NCBI RefSeq assembly: GCF_004010325.2
Contig: NZ_SADR02000001.1
Coordinates: 82,239-146,238 of the forward strand
From: Mesorhizobium sp. M00.F.Ca.ET.216.01.1.1
Lineage (GTDB): Bacteria > Pseudomonadota > Alphaproteobacteria > Rhizobiales > Rhizobiaceae
Direction of reading: 5' to 3'
Length of the DNA stretch: 64,000 nt
Positions within the stretch are counted from its first letter, which is position 1, and each line of letters starts with the position of its first letter. The notes under the pieces were generated by a model, which worked only from the letters and a program-made list of their open reading frames with translations, was not told the origin of the DNA and did not search any database. Positions 39,471-48,771 of the stretch are shown here, one piece after another. The position numbers and the translations under genes were made by a program.

Positions 39471-40211
39471 ATGCGCATCGCGATCCTGTCTGACGTCCAT
39501 GCCAATCGCGAGGCGTTCGACGTCGTTTTGGAGGCTGCTCGCGAGCGCGGAACGGACCAGCTGGTATTGCTCGGCGATCTGGTCGGCTATGGGCCTGATC
39601 CTGTCTATGTGGTCGAGAAGGCCGCCGATCTGGTAGATCAGGGCGCGCTTTGCATCATGGGCAACCACGACGAGGCGGTAGCGCTGAACCGGGGCGACAT
39701 GACGGAGAATGCGCGGGTCGCTTCACGGTGGACCCGCGAACGCCTCGCCCCGGTGCATGTCGATTTCCTGGCGCGGCTGCCGCTTTCGCTCCAATCAGAG
39801 GACCGGCTGTACGTGCATGCCAGTGCGGAGCGGCCGGGAAAATGGTTGTACATACGCGACGTGGACGCGGCAGATCGCTGCCTGTCTTCAAGCAAGTCTC
39901 GCTTCATTTTCTGCGGCCATACCCACATCCCGGCTCTCTACTACGCCTTGCCGGGTCGCCGACCGATCTACTTTAAGCCGCTGGACAATGTGGCGGTGCC
40001 CTTTTCCATATTGAGCCGGCATCTTGTTATCGTCGGCGCGGTTGGCCAGCCGCGTGACGGCAATCCAGCAGCCTGCTTCGCCCTTGTCGACACGGAGCGG
40101 CACGAGGTCTCGATGATCCGTGTGCCTTATGACCACGAGGAGACGGCGCGCAAGATCGCAGCCTTTGGCCTGCCCGCGTGGCTAGGAATGCGATTGAAAA
40201 TCGGCCGCTAA
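39471..40211 (+). CDS. Metallophosphoesterase (calcineurin-like)
   Basis: 246 residues with the dimetal phosphoesterase motifs in order: SDVHANREAF near 7, GDLVGYGPDP near 36, GNHDEAV near 63, and FCGHTHIPALY near 145. It could be a protein phosphatase or nucleotide phosphatase. It is 13 bases upstream of a Ser/Thr kinase-USP fusion, so it may act as the opposing phosphatase of that kinase. Start ATG 39471; an upstream stop limits extension. Confidence 0.88.
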   Translation: MRIAILSDVHANREAFDVVLEAARERGTDQLVLLGDLVGYGPDPVYVVEKAADLVDQGALCIMGNHDEAVALNRGDMTENARVASRWTRERLAPVHVDFLARLPLSLQSEDRLYVHASAERPGKWLYIRDVDAADRCLSSSKSRFIFCGHTHIPALYYALPGRRPIYFKPLDNVAVPFSILSRHLVIVGAVGQPRDGNPAACFALVDTERHEVSMIRVPYDHEETARKIAAFGLPAWLGMRLKIGR

Positions 40212-40224
40212 GGAGACGCGATCA

Positions 40225-41628
40225 GTGCAACGCTTTGAGCCAGGGGCAATCATTGACGGTTTCGAGTTGGTCGAAAAGCTGCCGTCAGGGGGCATGGCCG
40301 AACTCTGGCGCGCAACCAGCCAGCAGTTCGATTTCCCGCTTGTGCTGAAATTTCCTTTTCTCGATCCGGGTGGGGATGTTTCCGTCATTCTCGGCTTTGA
40401 GATGGAAGAGCTGATCCTCAAGCGCCTGTCGGGACCACATGTCCCGCGTTTCGCGGCGTCCGGCAGCCTGGCGAGGATTCCCTACATAGCGATGGAGTTC
40501 GTTGCTGGTCGGAGCTTGGCGGGTGTGATCCGCGATGCGCCGCAGGCGCCTGACGAGGTAGCAAGGATCGGAGCCGAAATCGCGAAGGCACTCGCCGCCC
40601 TGCATCGTCAAAAGGTGGTCCACCTCGATCTCAAGCCCGAGAATGTCATTCTTGCCGAGCGGGCCGCCGTGCTCCTCGATTTCGGACTCGCCCGGCACGC
40701 GGAGCTTCCTGATCTTCTCGGCGCGGAAAGCTCGGTGCCGATGGGTAGCGCCGCCTATATCTCGCCGGAACAGGTGCTTGGGGAAAGGGGCGATCCCGCA
40801 AGCGATCTGTTTGCGCTGGGTTGCATCCTTTACAAGTTGGCAACGGGAGAAGAGCCGTTCGGGCGGCCAGCGACTTTCGCGGGGATGAAGCGGAGGCTCT
40901 ATCATGCTCCCAAGGCGCCGCGAGAGATAAACGGCGCCATTCCGCGGTGGCTGGAGGCGATCATTCTGCGGTGCATGGAAGTGGACAGGTCTGATCGATA
41001 TGTCGACGCTGCACACGTTCTCTCCGATCTAAGGAATCCCGATCAGGTCGTGGTGACCAGGCGGCACCGGGTAGGGCACACGGGAGCGTGGGCCGCGATC
41101 AGGAATCTGTTCCGCAAGCCGGATGACAAGTCGCTTGTGGGAAGATCGAAAAGTTCAAAGCTTGAGGCCGGGCCATCGATCGTTCTTGCGGCTGTCGACC
41201 TGGCCAACGGAAGTGATGCGCTGGCAAGCGAGGTTCTGAATGAAACCGCGCATGTCCTTGCGTCGCGGGAAGATTCCTGGCTAGCCTGCGTGACCGTTCT
41301 GAAGACCGAGATCATTGGCGATGCTCCGACGGCGGATGAATCGGGACGCTCGGCCTATCTGAAGCGGCTCGTTGCGCTCAAGGACTGGGCGCGTCCGCTT
41401 CACCTCCCGGAGGACCGCATCAGCTATCATGTGCTGGAGGCTGTCAGCCCCGCCGACGCGATCCTCAACTATGCGGAGCACAACGATGTCGGACACATCG
41501 TCGTCGGCGCTCGAGCGTCTTCGGCCATTCGCCGGCACCTCGGCAGTGTCTCAACCAAAGTCGTGGCGCGGGCCCTTTGCTCGGTTTCGGTCGTGCGATT
41601 GAAAGCGATCGAGGAACAAAAGCGATAG
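40225..41628 (+). CDS. Bifunctional serine/threonine-protein kinase / universal stress protein
   Basis: 467 residues from GTG 40225. N-terminal Hanks-type kinase (about 10-275): glycine loop LPSGGMAELWRA, ATP-binding Lys in VLKFPF, catalytic loop HLDLKPEN, Mg-binding LLDFGLA and activation-segment end SAAYISPEQ. After a basic linker, a universal stress protein domain (about 310-460) ends with VVGARASSAIRRHLGS, close to the ATP-binding G-2x-G-9x-G(S/T) pattern of USPs. No transmembrane helix, so it is cytosolic. It pairs with the adjacent phosphoesterase. Confidence 0.9.
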   Translation: MQRFEPGAIIDGFELVEKLPSGGMAELWRATSQQFDFPLVLKFPFLDPGGDVSVILGFEMEELILKRLSGPHVPRFAASGSLARIPYIAMEFVAGRSLAGVIRDAPQAPDEVARIGAEIAKALAALHRQKVVHLDLKPENVILAERAAVLLDFGLARHAELPDLLGAESSVPMGSAAYISPEQVLGERGDPASDLFALGCILYKLATGEEPFGRPATFAGMKRRLYHAPKAPREINGAIPRWLEAIILRCMEVDRSDRYVDAAHVLSDLRNPDQVVVTRRHRVGHTGAWAAIRNLFRKPDDKSLVGRSKSSKLEAGPSIVLAAVDLANGSDALASEVLNETAHVLASREDSWLACVTVLKTEIIGDAPTADESGRSAYLKRLVALKDWARPLHLPEDRISYHVLEAVSPADAILNYAEHNDVGHIVVGARASSAIRRHLGSVSTKVVARALCSVSVVRLKAIEEQKR

Positions 41629-41754
41629 CGAACCGGAATTGACTGTCGGCTTGGTCTCAGCCGTCCGCGGATTCATATGAGAGAGGCAGGGATTCAGATG
41701 GGAGAGGAATCGTCAGCTGCTGACATTTCCGCCCATCCGAAAGTCGCATAACCG

Positions 41755-41895
41755 ATGGAACCAGATCGCAGCCTTGCCATGGAGCTGGCGCGGAAGGCGG
41801 TAGCGCTCGATCCCAACGATGCCGGCTGCCGCTGGGCCCTGGCTAACCTGCTTGCATATGAGCATCTGTGGAGCGAAACGCGCATTTCTATATAG
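41755..41895 (+). pseudogene. Remnant of a TPR-type protein
   Basis: A 46-codon frame reading MELARKAVALDPNDAGCRWALANLLAYEHLWSE, which matches a tetratricopeptide helix pair of the sort found at the C-terminus of rhizobial adenylate cyclase/TPR proteins. It stops after one repeat and has no complete gene around it. A 13-bp direct repeat GAAAGTCGCATAA flanks it at 41739 and 41907. Confidence 0.45.
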
Positions 41896-42034
41896 CTGCT
41901 ACGTCAGAAAGTCGCATAAGATAGATTATGGAACTGATGGATACTGTAGCTGGGCGGAATTCCATAACGCTGTCAGAGGCTTGCCTCTATTGCCAGCAAG
42001 CGCCGACACCGACGTAAGGCTGGCGTACCGGACT

Positions 42035-42330
42035 TCAGGCCGCGAGCTTTGCCACGACAGCCTGCGCTGCCTTGGCCCTGCATGTGGCGGTTGCGGCGAA
42101 TACAGCGTCATGTGCGCCGGCTGCCGCCCGGACGGGGTCGAAGCCGAGCAGCGTTTCGTCGGCAAGACCGGGATCGCGATCAGATGGCCAATCAGTAACG
42201 CCACCAATGGCGAAGCCGTTCTCGTCGCGGATCTGCCGCGAGTCGGCGCGCTTCAGCGGCTCACCGGTCAGTGCGGCAGCCCAGGCGAAATCGGCTGATT
42301 GGAGCCGGAAGCCAGCTTCCAGCCACGATA
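42035..42330 (-). pseudogene. Remnant of a YbaK/EbsC-family aminoacyl-tRNA deacylase
   Basis: On the minus strand the frame reads LTGEPLKRADSRQIRDENGFAIGGV, then DETLLGFDPVRAAAGAHDAVF, ending at TGA 42035. This matches the second half of YbaK/EbsC proteins (the VREATGFAIGGV and AAAGTP-AVF blocks). The segment between those blocks (PVGH region) is altered and the N-terminal half is missing. No start codon fits, so it is a decayed fragment. The rest of the 41629-42341 gap holds nothing recognisable. Confidence 0.6.
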
Positions 42331-42341
42331 AACTGTGTCTA

Positions 42342-43160
42342 TCATGCTAACCCATAAGGGATTTCTATCGTCATGCCGTCATAGGCCGGTTCGACGTTGG
42401 CCGGCGTCTCGGCCATCACCGTAGCGTAGTCGAGCGGCACATGCATATGCGTCAGCACGGCGTTTTTCGGCGCCAGTTTTTCGATCCAGCCGAGGGCCTG
42501 GCCGAGTGACAGGTGGCTCGGATGCGTCCTGTATTGCAAGGCATCGATAACCAGCACCTCCAGTCCACGCAGGCGCTCGGCGGTGGCGCTTGGGAAATCG
42601 CTTATGTCAGGACAGTAGGCGAGCCCGCCGATACGAAAACCAAGCGATATAATGTCGCCATGGATCTGCGGCAGCGGCTCGAGGGCGAGGGCACCGCCCT
42701 CGCCCTCGATCACCACCGGTCTAGCATGGTCGATGATATGCGGCTCGACGATGGGCGGATAAGAACTGCCTTGCGGCGTCTCGAAACAATAGCCGAATGC
42801 CTCTCGCAGCCGCAGCATGGTGGGCCGGTCGGCATGGATATCGATCAGCTGACGCTGTTCGAGCACGAAGCCGCGCAAATCGTCGATGCCGTGGATATGA
42901 TCGGCATGCGGATGCGTATAGACGACCGCATCGACATGCCTGACCGATGCCAGCAGCATCTGCTCGCGGAAATCCGGCCCGGTGTCGATGACGACGGTGG
43001 TCCGGGCGCCGTTCGCCGCGATCCGTTCGACGAGCGCGGCGGTGCGCATGCGCCGGTTCCGCGGATTGGCCGGATCACAATTGCCCCAGTCGCCGGTGAT
43101 GCGCGGCGTGCCGGGCGATGAGCCGCAGCCGAGAATGGTGAGGCGCAGCCGGTCGCTCAT
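42342..43160 (-). CDS. MBL fold metallo-hydrolase (PhnP/RNase Z-like)
   Basis: 272 residues with the metallo-beta-lactamase fold: GCGSSPGTPR at the N-terminus, VVIDTGPDFREQ near 57, metal-binding THPHADHIHGIDDLR near 82, and later ligands in CPDISDF and LTHMHVPLDY. Similar proteins include PhnP, a cyclic phosphodiesterase. It is the last gene of a metG-tatD-MBL operon, three bases after tatD. This trio is conserved in rhizobia, but the physiological substrate is unknown. Confidence 0.88.
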   Translation of the reverse strand: MSDRLRLTILGCGSSPGTPRITGDWGNCDPANPRNRRMRTAALVERIAANGARTTVVIDTGPDFREQMLLASVRHVDAVVYTHPHADHIHGIDDLRGFVLEQRQLIDIHADRPTMLRLREAFGYCFETPQGSSYPPIVEPHIIDHARPVVIEGEGGALALEPLPQIHGDIISLGFRIGGLAYCPDISDFPSATAERLRGLEVLVIDALQYRTHPSHLSLGQALGWIEKLAPKNAVLTHMHVPLDYATVMAETPANVEPAYDGMTIEIPYGLA

Positions 43161-43163
43161 GCT

Positions 43164-43958
43164 TCAGGCGCCCGGCGCGCTCGGGCGCGGCATTTTCCTG
43201 AACAATCTGAAGAAATTGTCGGTGGTGATCGCCGCAACCTCGGCCTCGCTAACGCCGATCGTCTCAGCCAGCACCTTGGCGGTATGCGCGACATAGGCGG
43301 GCTCGTTGCGCTTGCCGCGAAACGGGATCGGCGCCAGGTACGGCGCGTCGGTTTCGACCAGCAGGCGGTCGTGCGGCACATCGGTCGCGATGGCGCGCAG
43401 CTCGGCCGAATTCTTGAAGGTCAGGATGCCAGAGAAGGAAACGTAGCCGCCAAGCGCCACGCCCACTTCGGCCAGCCTGCGTCCCGACGAAAAACAGTGC
43501 AGGATGAAGGGGAAGGCGCCCTTCCCTGTTTCGTCCTTAAGGATATCGGCCATGTCGTCGTCGGCGTCGCGCGAATGAATGACCAGCGGCAAGCCGGTTT
43601 CGCGGGCAGCGGTGATGTGGGTGCGAAAGCCTTGCGCCTGCGCATCGCGCGGTGCGTGATCATAGAAATAATCGAGTCCGGCCTCACCGATCGCCACCAC
43701 TTTCGGATGAGCGGCCAGCCGGACAAGATCGTCAGCCGTCACATCAAGCTCTTCGGCCGCGTTGTGCGGATGGGTGCCGACAGAGCAATAGACTTCGTCG
43801 AAAGCCTCTGCGATCTCAAGCACTTGTGGAAACCGCTTCACACGTGTCGAGATGGTCACCATGCGGCCAATTCCAGCCGCCGTTGCGCGGGCAACGATCG
43901 CCGCCCGCTCCTCGGCGAAATCCGGAAAGTCGAGATGGCAGTGACTGTCGACCAGCAT
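43164..43958 (-). CDS. tatD: TatD family hydrolase
   Basis: 264-residue metal-dependent DNase/deoxyribonuclease-type TIM barrel. Motifs: DSHCHLDF at residues 4-11, GTHPHNAAE near 62, GEAGLDYFYD near 92, HSRDADDDMADIL near 126, HCFSSGRRLAEVGV near 150, and ETDAPYLAPIPFRGKRNEP near 203. Start overlaps the metG stop by one base, indicating translational coupling with metG. Confidence 0.95.
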   Translation of the reverse strand: MLVDSHCHLDFPDFAEERAAIVARATAAGIGRMVTISTRVKRFPQVLEIAEAFDEVYCSVGTHPHNAAEELDVTADDLVRLAAHPKVVAIGEAGLDYFYDHAPRDAQAQGFRTHITAARETGLPLVIHSRDADDDMADILKDETGKGAFPFILHCFSSGRRLAEVGVALGGYVSFSGILTFKNSAELRAIATDVPHDRLLVETDAPYLAPIPFRGKRNEPAYVAHTAKVLAETIGVSEAEVAAITTDNFFRLFRKMPRPSAPGA

Positions 43959-45511
43959 CAGGCGATTGTATCCGTTGGCTCGACATAGCGCGGAAACACC
44001 GGTTGCGGTGTCGGCAGTTCCGTGCCTGAAACCATCGCGTGGCTTTCGGCGACATGCGCGAAATCGCGGCTGTCAGCCGGCACCGCCAACAGGTCGAGCA
44101 GCTTCGCCGCCGAGGTCGGGACGACGGGCTGGCAAAGGATCGCCACACGCCGGATTGTTTCGGCCGTGGTCCACAGCACGGTTTCCATGCGCGCCGGATC
44201 GGTCTTCTTCAGCGCCCACGGCTCCTGCCCCGCGAAATAGCGGTTGGCTTCCGCCACCACGCCAAAGATCGCCGCCAACGCCAGATGGATGCCCTGCTCC
44301 GCCATCGCCTTGCGCGCGGTGACCAGGGCAGCACTTGCCTGGTCGAGGATCGCCTTGTCGGCATCGCTCAATTCGCCGCGCCTGGGCACCACGCCGTCGC
44401 AGTTCTTGGCGATCATCGACAGCGAGCGTTGCGCCAAATTGCCGAGGTCGTTGGCGAGATCGGCATTGGTGCGGTTGACGATCGCTTCATGGCTGTAGCT
44501 GCCATCCTGCCCGAACGGCACTTCGCGCATGAAGAAATAGCGCACCTGGTCGAGGCCGTAGTGCTCGATCATCACGAACGGGTCGACGACATTGCCGACC
44601 GATTTCGACATTTTCTCGCCGCGGTTGAACAGGAAGCCGTGGCCGAAGACGCGGCCCGGCAATTCGATTCCTGCCGACATCAGGAAGGCAGGCCAGTAGA
44701 TGGCGTGGAAGCGCACAATGTCCTTGCCAATGATGTGCGCGTTCGCTGGCCAGAAGCGCCAATTGTCAGCGTTCTCATCGGGATATCCGGCAGCGGTGAT
44801 GTAGTTGGTCAAAGCGTCGACCCAGACATACATCACATGCTTCTCGTCGCCCGGCACTGGAACACCCCAGTCGAACGTGGTGCGCGAGATCGACAGATCC
44901 TTCAGTCCCGATTTGACGAAGCTGACCACCTCGTTGCGCCGTTCGGCCGGGCCGATGAAGTCGGGCTGGCTTTCATAAAGTGCCAGGAGCTTGTCCTGAT
45001 AGGCCGACAGCCGGAAGAAATAGCTTTCTTCCTCAACCCATTCGACCGGCGTTCCCTGCGGACCGTAACGGAGATTGTCGGCGCGGAGCTCAGTCTCCTC
45101 TTCGCCGTAATAGGCTTCGTCGCGTACCGAATACCAGCCGGCATAACCGCCCTTGTAGATGTCGCCATTGGCAGCCATCGCCTTCCAGATCGCCTGAGAG
45201 GCTGCGTAGTGCCGCTTTTCGGTGGTGCGGATGAAATCGTCATTGGAAGCATTAAGCGCAACGGCCATCCGCTGGAAGTCGGCTGAATTGCGGTCCGCCA
45301 GTTCACGCGGCGAAACGCCTTCCTTCTTCGCCGTCTGCAGCATCTTGATGCCGTGCTCATCGGTGCCAGTGAGAAAGAAGACGTCCTTGCCGTCCAGCCG
45401 CTGGAAGCGGGCGAGGACGTCGGTCGCGATCAGCTCATAGGCATGGCCGATATGCGGCTTGCCGTTCGGATAGGAAATCGCGGTCGTAATGTAGAATTTG
45501 TCGCGTGACAT
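43958..45511 (-). CDS. metG: Methionyl-tRNA synthetase
   Basis: Charges tRNA-Met. 517 residues, the short form without the C-terminal tRNA-binding dimerisation domain. The HIGH motif is [12 protein letters not shown] and the KMSKS motif is [10 protein letters not shown] near 300. The connective region lacks the paired CxxC zinc knuckles seen in E. coli MetG. It is first in the metG-tatD-MBL unit, transcribed leftwards; holB ends 96 bases upstream. Confidence 0.97.
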   Translation of the reverse strand: MSRDKFYITTAISYPNGKPHIGHAYELIATDVLARFQRLDGKDVFFLTGTDEHGIKMLQTAKKEGVSPRELADRNSADFQRMAVALNASNDDFIRTTEKRHYAASQAIWKAMAANGDIYKGGYAGWYSVRDEAYYGEEETELRADNLRYGPQGTPVEWVEEESYFFRLSAYQDKLLALYESQPDFIGPAERRNEVVSFVKSGLKDLSISRTTFDWGVPVPGDEKHVMYVWVDALTNYITAAGYPDENADNWRFWPANAHIIGKDIVRFHAIYWPAFLMSAGIELPGRVFGHGFLFNRGEKMSKSVGNVVDPFVMIEHYGLDQVRYFFMREVPFGQDGSYSHEAIVNRTNADLANDLGNLAQRSLSMIAKNCDGVVPRRGELSDADKAILDQASAALVTARKAMAEQGIHLALAAIFGVVAEANRYFAGQEPWALKKTDPARMETVLWTTAETIRRVAILCQPVVPTSAAKLLDLLAVPADSRDFAHVAESHAMVSGTELPTPQPVFPRYVEPTDTIA

Positions 45512-45607
45512 GGATGAACCGTCATGAATGTCTGAATGGAAGGCGTGGCGGTGGATATCGCATCGAGGCGGCGATTGCCATCCCGAGGCTGAAGCCCGTT
45601 ACACACG

Positions 45608-46663
45608 TTACATTCGCATTGCAGAATTCAAGCGGTCGATCATGGTCAAGGCGTGCTGCTTCTTGTCGAGATTGTAGATATCGGTCTCAGATATAGCGTT
45701 CAGCGCCTCGTGCCAAGTATCGGACAGTGTTTTCGCCCGCGCCAGATCGCCGGCCAGCGCGGCTCGGCTCGCACCCGTCGATAGCAGGTCGAGGGCGCGG
45801 CGATTAAAAATGTCGAACTGGATCGCCTGGTCGCGACCGGCGACCGCCTCCGCAAGCCGGTAAGCGCCCGCGACATCGGCCTTTCTTGCCGCCACCAGGG
45901 CGTCGAGCGTTTCAGCGATCTCCAGCCCGCCATATTGCGTCAACAGGATCGCATTGCGTGCGCTGCCCCCTGCCCGCTCGGCCAGCGCCGCACGCGCCGC
46001 GGGATCCTCCGGCGGCGGCGGCTCGATGCTTCCCAGCACGGCCATCAGGCTTTCGGCATCGAGCGGCGTCAGCCGTATCATTTGGCAGCGCGACCGGATC
46101 GTCGGCAGCAGGCTGCCCGGGGCGTGAACGATAAGGATGAACAGAGACCGTGCTGGCGGTTCTTCAAGATTCTTCAGCAAAGCATTGGCGGCATTGATGT
46201 TCATGTCGTCGGCCGGGTCGACGATCACGACGCGGTAGCTGCCGTCGTGCGAGGTCAGCGATAGGAAACGGCTGACCCTGCGGATCTCATCGACGGTGAC
46301 GACTGTCTTGAAGCTCTTCGTCTTGTCGTTCGCTGGGCGCGTCAGATGCAGCACCGACGGATGCGCCCCGCTGGCGATCTGGCGAAATAGCGACGAGGCG
46401 GGATCGGGAACGGCAAGGGCGTCCGGCGCCTGCTCGAAGGCCGGATGTTTCAACAGGTGATGCGCCAGGTGAAAGGCAAGTGTTGCCTTGCCGATACCAA
46501 CCGGTCCGGCAAAGATCAGCGCGTGCGGCAACTTGCCGGAGCGATAGGCCGCGGCGAGCGTCTTCGCTGCCTGCGCATGGCCGATAAGACGCGGGGTCTC
46601 GGACGGCTCCGGCACGCCGTCCAGCGTGTCGTGCTGTTCGGGGGCTATGCGTTCGAAGATCAT
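45608..46663 (-). CDS. holB: DNA polymerase III subunit delta'
   Basis: 351-residue clamp-loader subunit. Seen: a Walker A-like [16 protein letters not shown] near 55, the sensor/core segment [33 protein letters not shown] near 145, and STIRSRC-type [11 protein letters not shown] near 190. The zinc-binding CxxC module is not evident, as is common for alphaproteobacterial delta'. It overlaps tmk by four bases, the usual tmk-holB order. Confidence 0.94.
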   Translation of the reverse strand: MIFERIAPEQHDTLDGVPEPSETPRLIGHAQAAKTLAAAYRSGKLPHALIFAGPVGIGKATLAFHLAHHLLKHPAFEQAPDALAVPDPASSLFRQIASGAHPSVLHLTRPANDKTKSFKTVVTVDEIRRVSRFLSLTSHDGSYRVVIVDPADDMNINAANALLKNLEEPPARSLFILIVHAPGSLLPTIRSRCQMIRLTPLDAESLMAVLGSIEPPPPEDPAARAALAERAGGSARNAILLTQYGGLEIAETLDALVAARKADVAGAYRLAEAVAGRDQAIQFDIFNRRALDLLSTGASRAALAGDLARAKTLSDTWHEALNAISETDIYNLDKKQHALTMIDRLNSAMRM

Positions 46664-47334
46664 ACCGGCGCTGCCTGCCGCTTGGGCGCCGGCGCCCTTG
46701 CTTCCAAAGCCGCGAACACGGCCGCGGTGACGACATTCTCCACAGTATTCGGATCGGCGGAGGCATCGACGACAACGCAGCGTTCCGGCTCTGCGGCGGC
46801 GATCGCCAGATACGCTTCGCGGCGGCGCTGGTGGATTGACAGCGTTTCCTTTTCGAAGCGGTCCGGGTCATCGTTGATGCCGCGCCGTGCGGTGGCGCGC
46901 CTCAGGCCTTCGGCCGGATCGATATCGAAGATCAGCGTCAGGTTGGGCACCATGCCGTTGATGGCGACCTGCTCAAGTGCGTCCATGAACGCGGGATCAA
47001 GCCCGCCGGTGACGCCCTGGTAGACGCGCGAGGAATCCATGAAGCGATCACAAAGCACGATGGAGCCGCGCTCGACCGCCGGCCGGATGACCTGCTCGAC
47101 ATGGTCGGAGCGCGCGGCGGCGAAAAGCAGCGCCTCCATCTTGGGGCCGAACGGTTCGGCAGCGCCGGAAAGCAACACGTGCCTGACCGCTTCCGCGCCC
47201 GGCGAGCCGCCCGGCTCACGCGTGACGAAGACGTCGTATTTCTTGGCGCTCATCTTCCTTGCCAGCCGCTCGATCTGCGTCGACTTGCCTGCTCCTTCGC
47301 CGCCTTCGAAGGTGATGAAAAATCCGCTCGCCAA
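46660..47334 (-). CDS. tmk: Thymidylate kinase
   Basis: Phosphorylates dTMP to dTDP. 224 residues from TTG 47334. Seen: [15 protein letters not shown] (P-loop), [13 protein letters not shown], and [12 protein letters not shown] near 95. The open frame continues upstream to ATG 47418, but the extra 28 residues are encoded by a palindromic genomic repeat and match no thymidylate kinase, so the TTG directly before [11 protein letters not shown] is preferred. It is translationally linked to holB by a four-base overlap. Confidence 0.93.
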   Translation of the reverse strand: MASGFFITFEGGEGAGKSTQIERLARKMSAKKYDVFVTREPGGSPGAEAVRHVLLSGAAEPFGPKMEALLFAAARSDHVEQVIRPAVERGSIVLCDRFMDSSRVYQGVTGGLDPAFMDALEQVAINGMVPNLTLIFDIDPAEGLRRATARRGINDDPDRFEKETLSIHQRRREAYLAIAAAEPERCVVVDASADPNTVENVVTAAVFAALEARAPAPKRQAAPV

Positions 47335-47368
47335 TCGAAATGCCTCTGCCCATGCCCGCGGTAACCGT

Positions 47369-47416
47369 AACGCATGATCCCGAAAATCGGGACTCGGTTT
47401 GAGGGGGATCATGCGC
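47369..47416. repeat. Small palindromic repeat (GCATGATCCCGAAAA type), copy 2
   Basis: Near-perfect palindrome: CGCATGATCCCGAAAATCGG faces GGGGGATCATGCGC. Same family as 26007-26052. It sits just upstream of tmk and creates a spurious in-frame ATG extension. Confidence 0.7.
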
Positions 47417-47500
47417 ATATTCAGAATGTTAGCGCATCCTTTGCGCTTTCAGCTGGCGTTCTCATAACCCCGGCTTGTGAAAAGGTCCACGCTGTCGATG

Positions 47501-48661
47501 CTAACGCAGCCAGCCGACTGCCAGTTCCTTGGCGGCGTCGAGCGCACGTTGCCGCAGCGTGCCCACACCGACCGACTCGGCCGCAAAAAGCGGCGTCTCC
47601 TGGCTCAGCGTGTCGCCGATCCAGACGCGCAGTGCGCCCACCGGTTGCCCCTCTTCTACCGGCGCGACCACCGGTCCGTCATAGACGATCTTGGCGGTCA
47701 GCTTGTCGCGGTTGGCGACGGGCAGGAAGATGTCCACCGGTCCCTTTGCTTTCAGGGCCACGCCGGATTTCGCGCCGCCAAAAACCTCTGCCTCACCCAC
47801 GACTTCGTCCTTGGCGAAGATCTCGGTCTTCTCGAAGGAGCGAACGCCCCAGTCGAGCAGCTTTCGCGCCTCCTCGGCGCGCTCGCGATCGCTTGCCAGT
47901 CCGCTCATTGCCGCGATCACCCGCGTGCCGTTGTGACTGACCGAGCCAACGATGCCGAAGCCGGATGCCTCGTTCGCGCCGACCGCCAGGCCGTCGGCGC
48001 CGATATCCATCGCCAGCAGTGGGTTGCGGTTTCTCTGGGTAATCTTGTTCCAGGTGAAATCTGCCTGGCTGTAATAGCGGTAGAAATCGGGATAATCGCG
48101 CCAGATATGCAGCGCCAGAAGGGCGAGCTCGCGAACGGTCGTTTGCTGTCCATCGGCCGGCAGACCGGTGGAATTGATGAATGTCGATTTCGCGAGGCCG
48201 ATCTGCCTTGCGCGTTCAGTCATCTGCACGGCGAAATTCGCCTCGGATCCGGCGAAGCCTTCGGCGATGACGATGCAGCCGTCATTGGCGGCCTGGACGG
48301 TTACGCCCCGGATCAGGTCTTCGAGCCGGACCGCCGACTTGAGCTTGGCAAACATGGTCGACGTTCCAGATGGCGCGCCACCCGTGCGCCAGGCATTTTC
48401 GCTGACCACGTAGGTATCATCGAGCGTCATGCGTCCTGACTTGATGGCGTTGAAAACGACTTCCATCGTCATCAGCTTGGCCAGCGATGCCGGCGGGATC
48501 AGCCTGTCGGCGTCCTTGGAAAACAGCACCGTGCCGGTTTCGGCATCGATCATGAAAGCCTGCGCGGCCCTGGTCTCGAAAAGCTGTGCGTTGGCCGGCG
48601 CCAATGGGAACAGCAGGAGGCCAAAGCCCAGGAGCAGCCCGGAGAAAAAACGAAAACGCAT
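47501..48661 (-). CDS. D-alanyl-D-alanine carboxypeptidase family protein (DacA/DacF-like), altered active site
   Basis: 386 residues: signal peptide (FFSGLLLGFGLLLFPLAPANA), transpeptidase-like domain and a C-terminal PBP5-type domain. The acylation motif SLAK is intact (Ser59-Lys62). The second motif, SGN in E. coli PBP5, reads AAN here (about 124-126). The third, KTG (KTGHT in relatives), reads AVG (AVGAN, about 226-230). Such changes would be expected to weaken or abolish DD-carboxypeptidase activity, so it may be a regulatory or binding paralogue. Convergent with nothing; rlpA lies upstream in the same direction. Confidence 0.85.
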   Translation of the reverse strand: MRFRFFSGLLLGFGLLLFPLAPANAQLFETRAAQAFMIDAETGTVLFSKDADRLIPPASLAKLMTMEVVFNAIKSGRMTLDDTYVVSENAWRTGGAPSGTSTMFAKLKSAVRLEDLIRGVTVQAANDGCIVIAEGFAGSEANFAVQMTERARQIGLAKSTFINSTGLPADGQQTTVRELALLALHIWRDYPDFYRYYSQADFTWNKITQRNRNPLLAMDIGADGLAVGANEASGFGIVGSVSHNGTRVIAAMSGLASDRERAEEARKLLDWGVRSFEKTEIFAKDEVVGEAEVFGGAKSGVALKAKGPVDIFLPVANRDKLTAKIVYDGPVVAPVEEGQPVGALRVWIGDTLSQETPLFAAESVGVGTLRQRALDAAKELAVGWLR

Positions 48662-48771
48662 GAGAGGTCGACCCATTAGCCGGCGTGCAGCTCGACAAAG
48701 GCTATCAGGCTTTTTCCCGCCGGATCAATCGCGCGATGGAAAAAACAAGCCAGATTTCAGTGGTTTATTGG

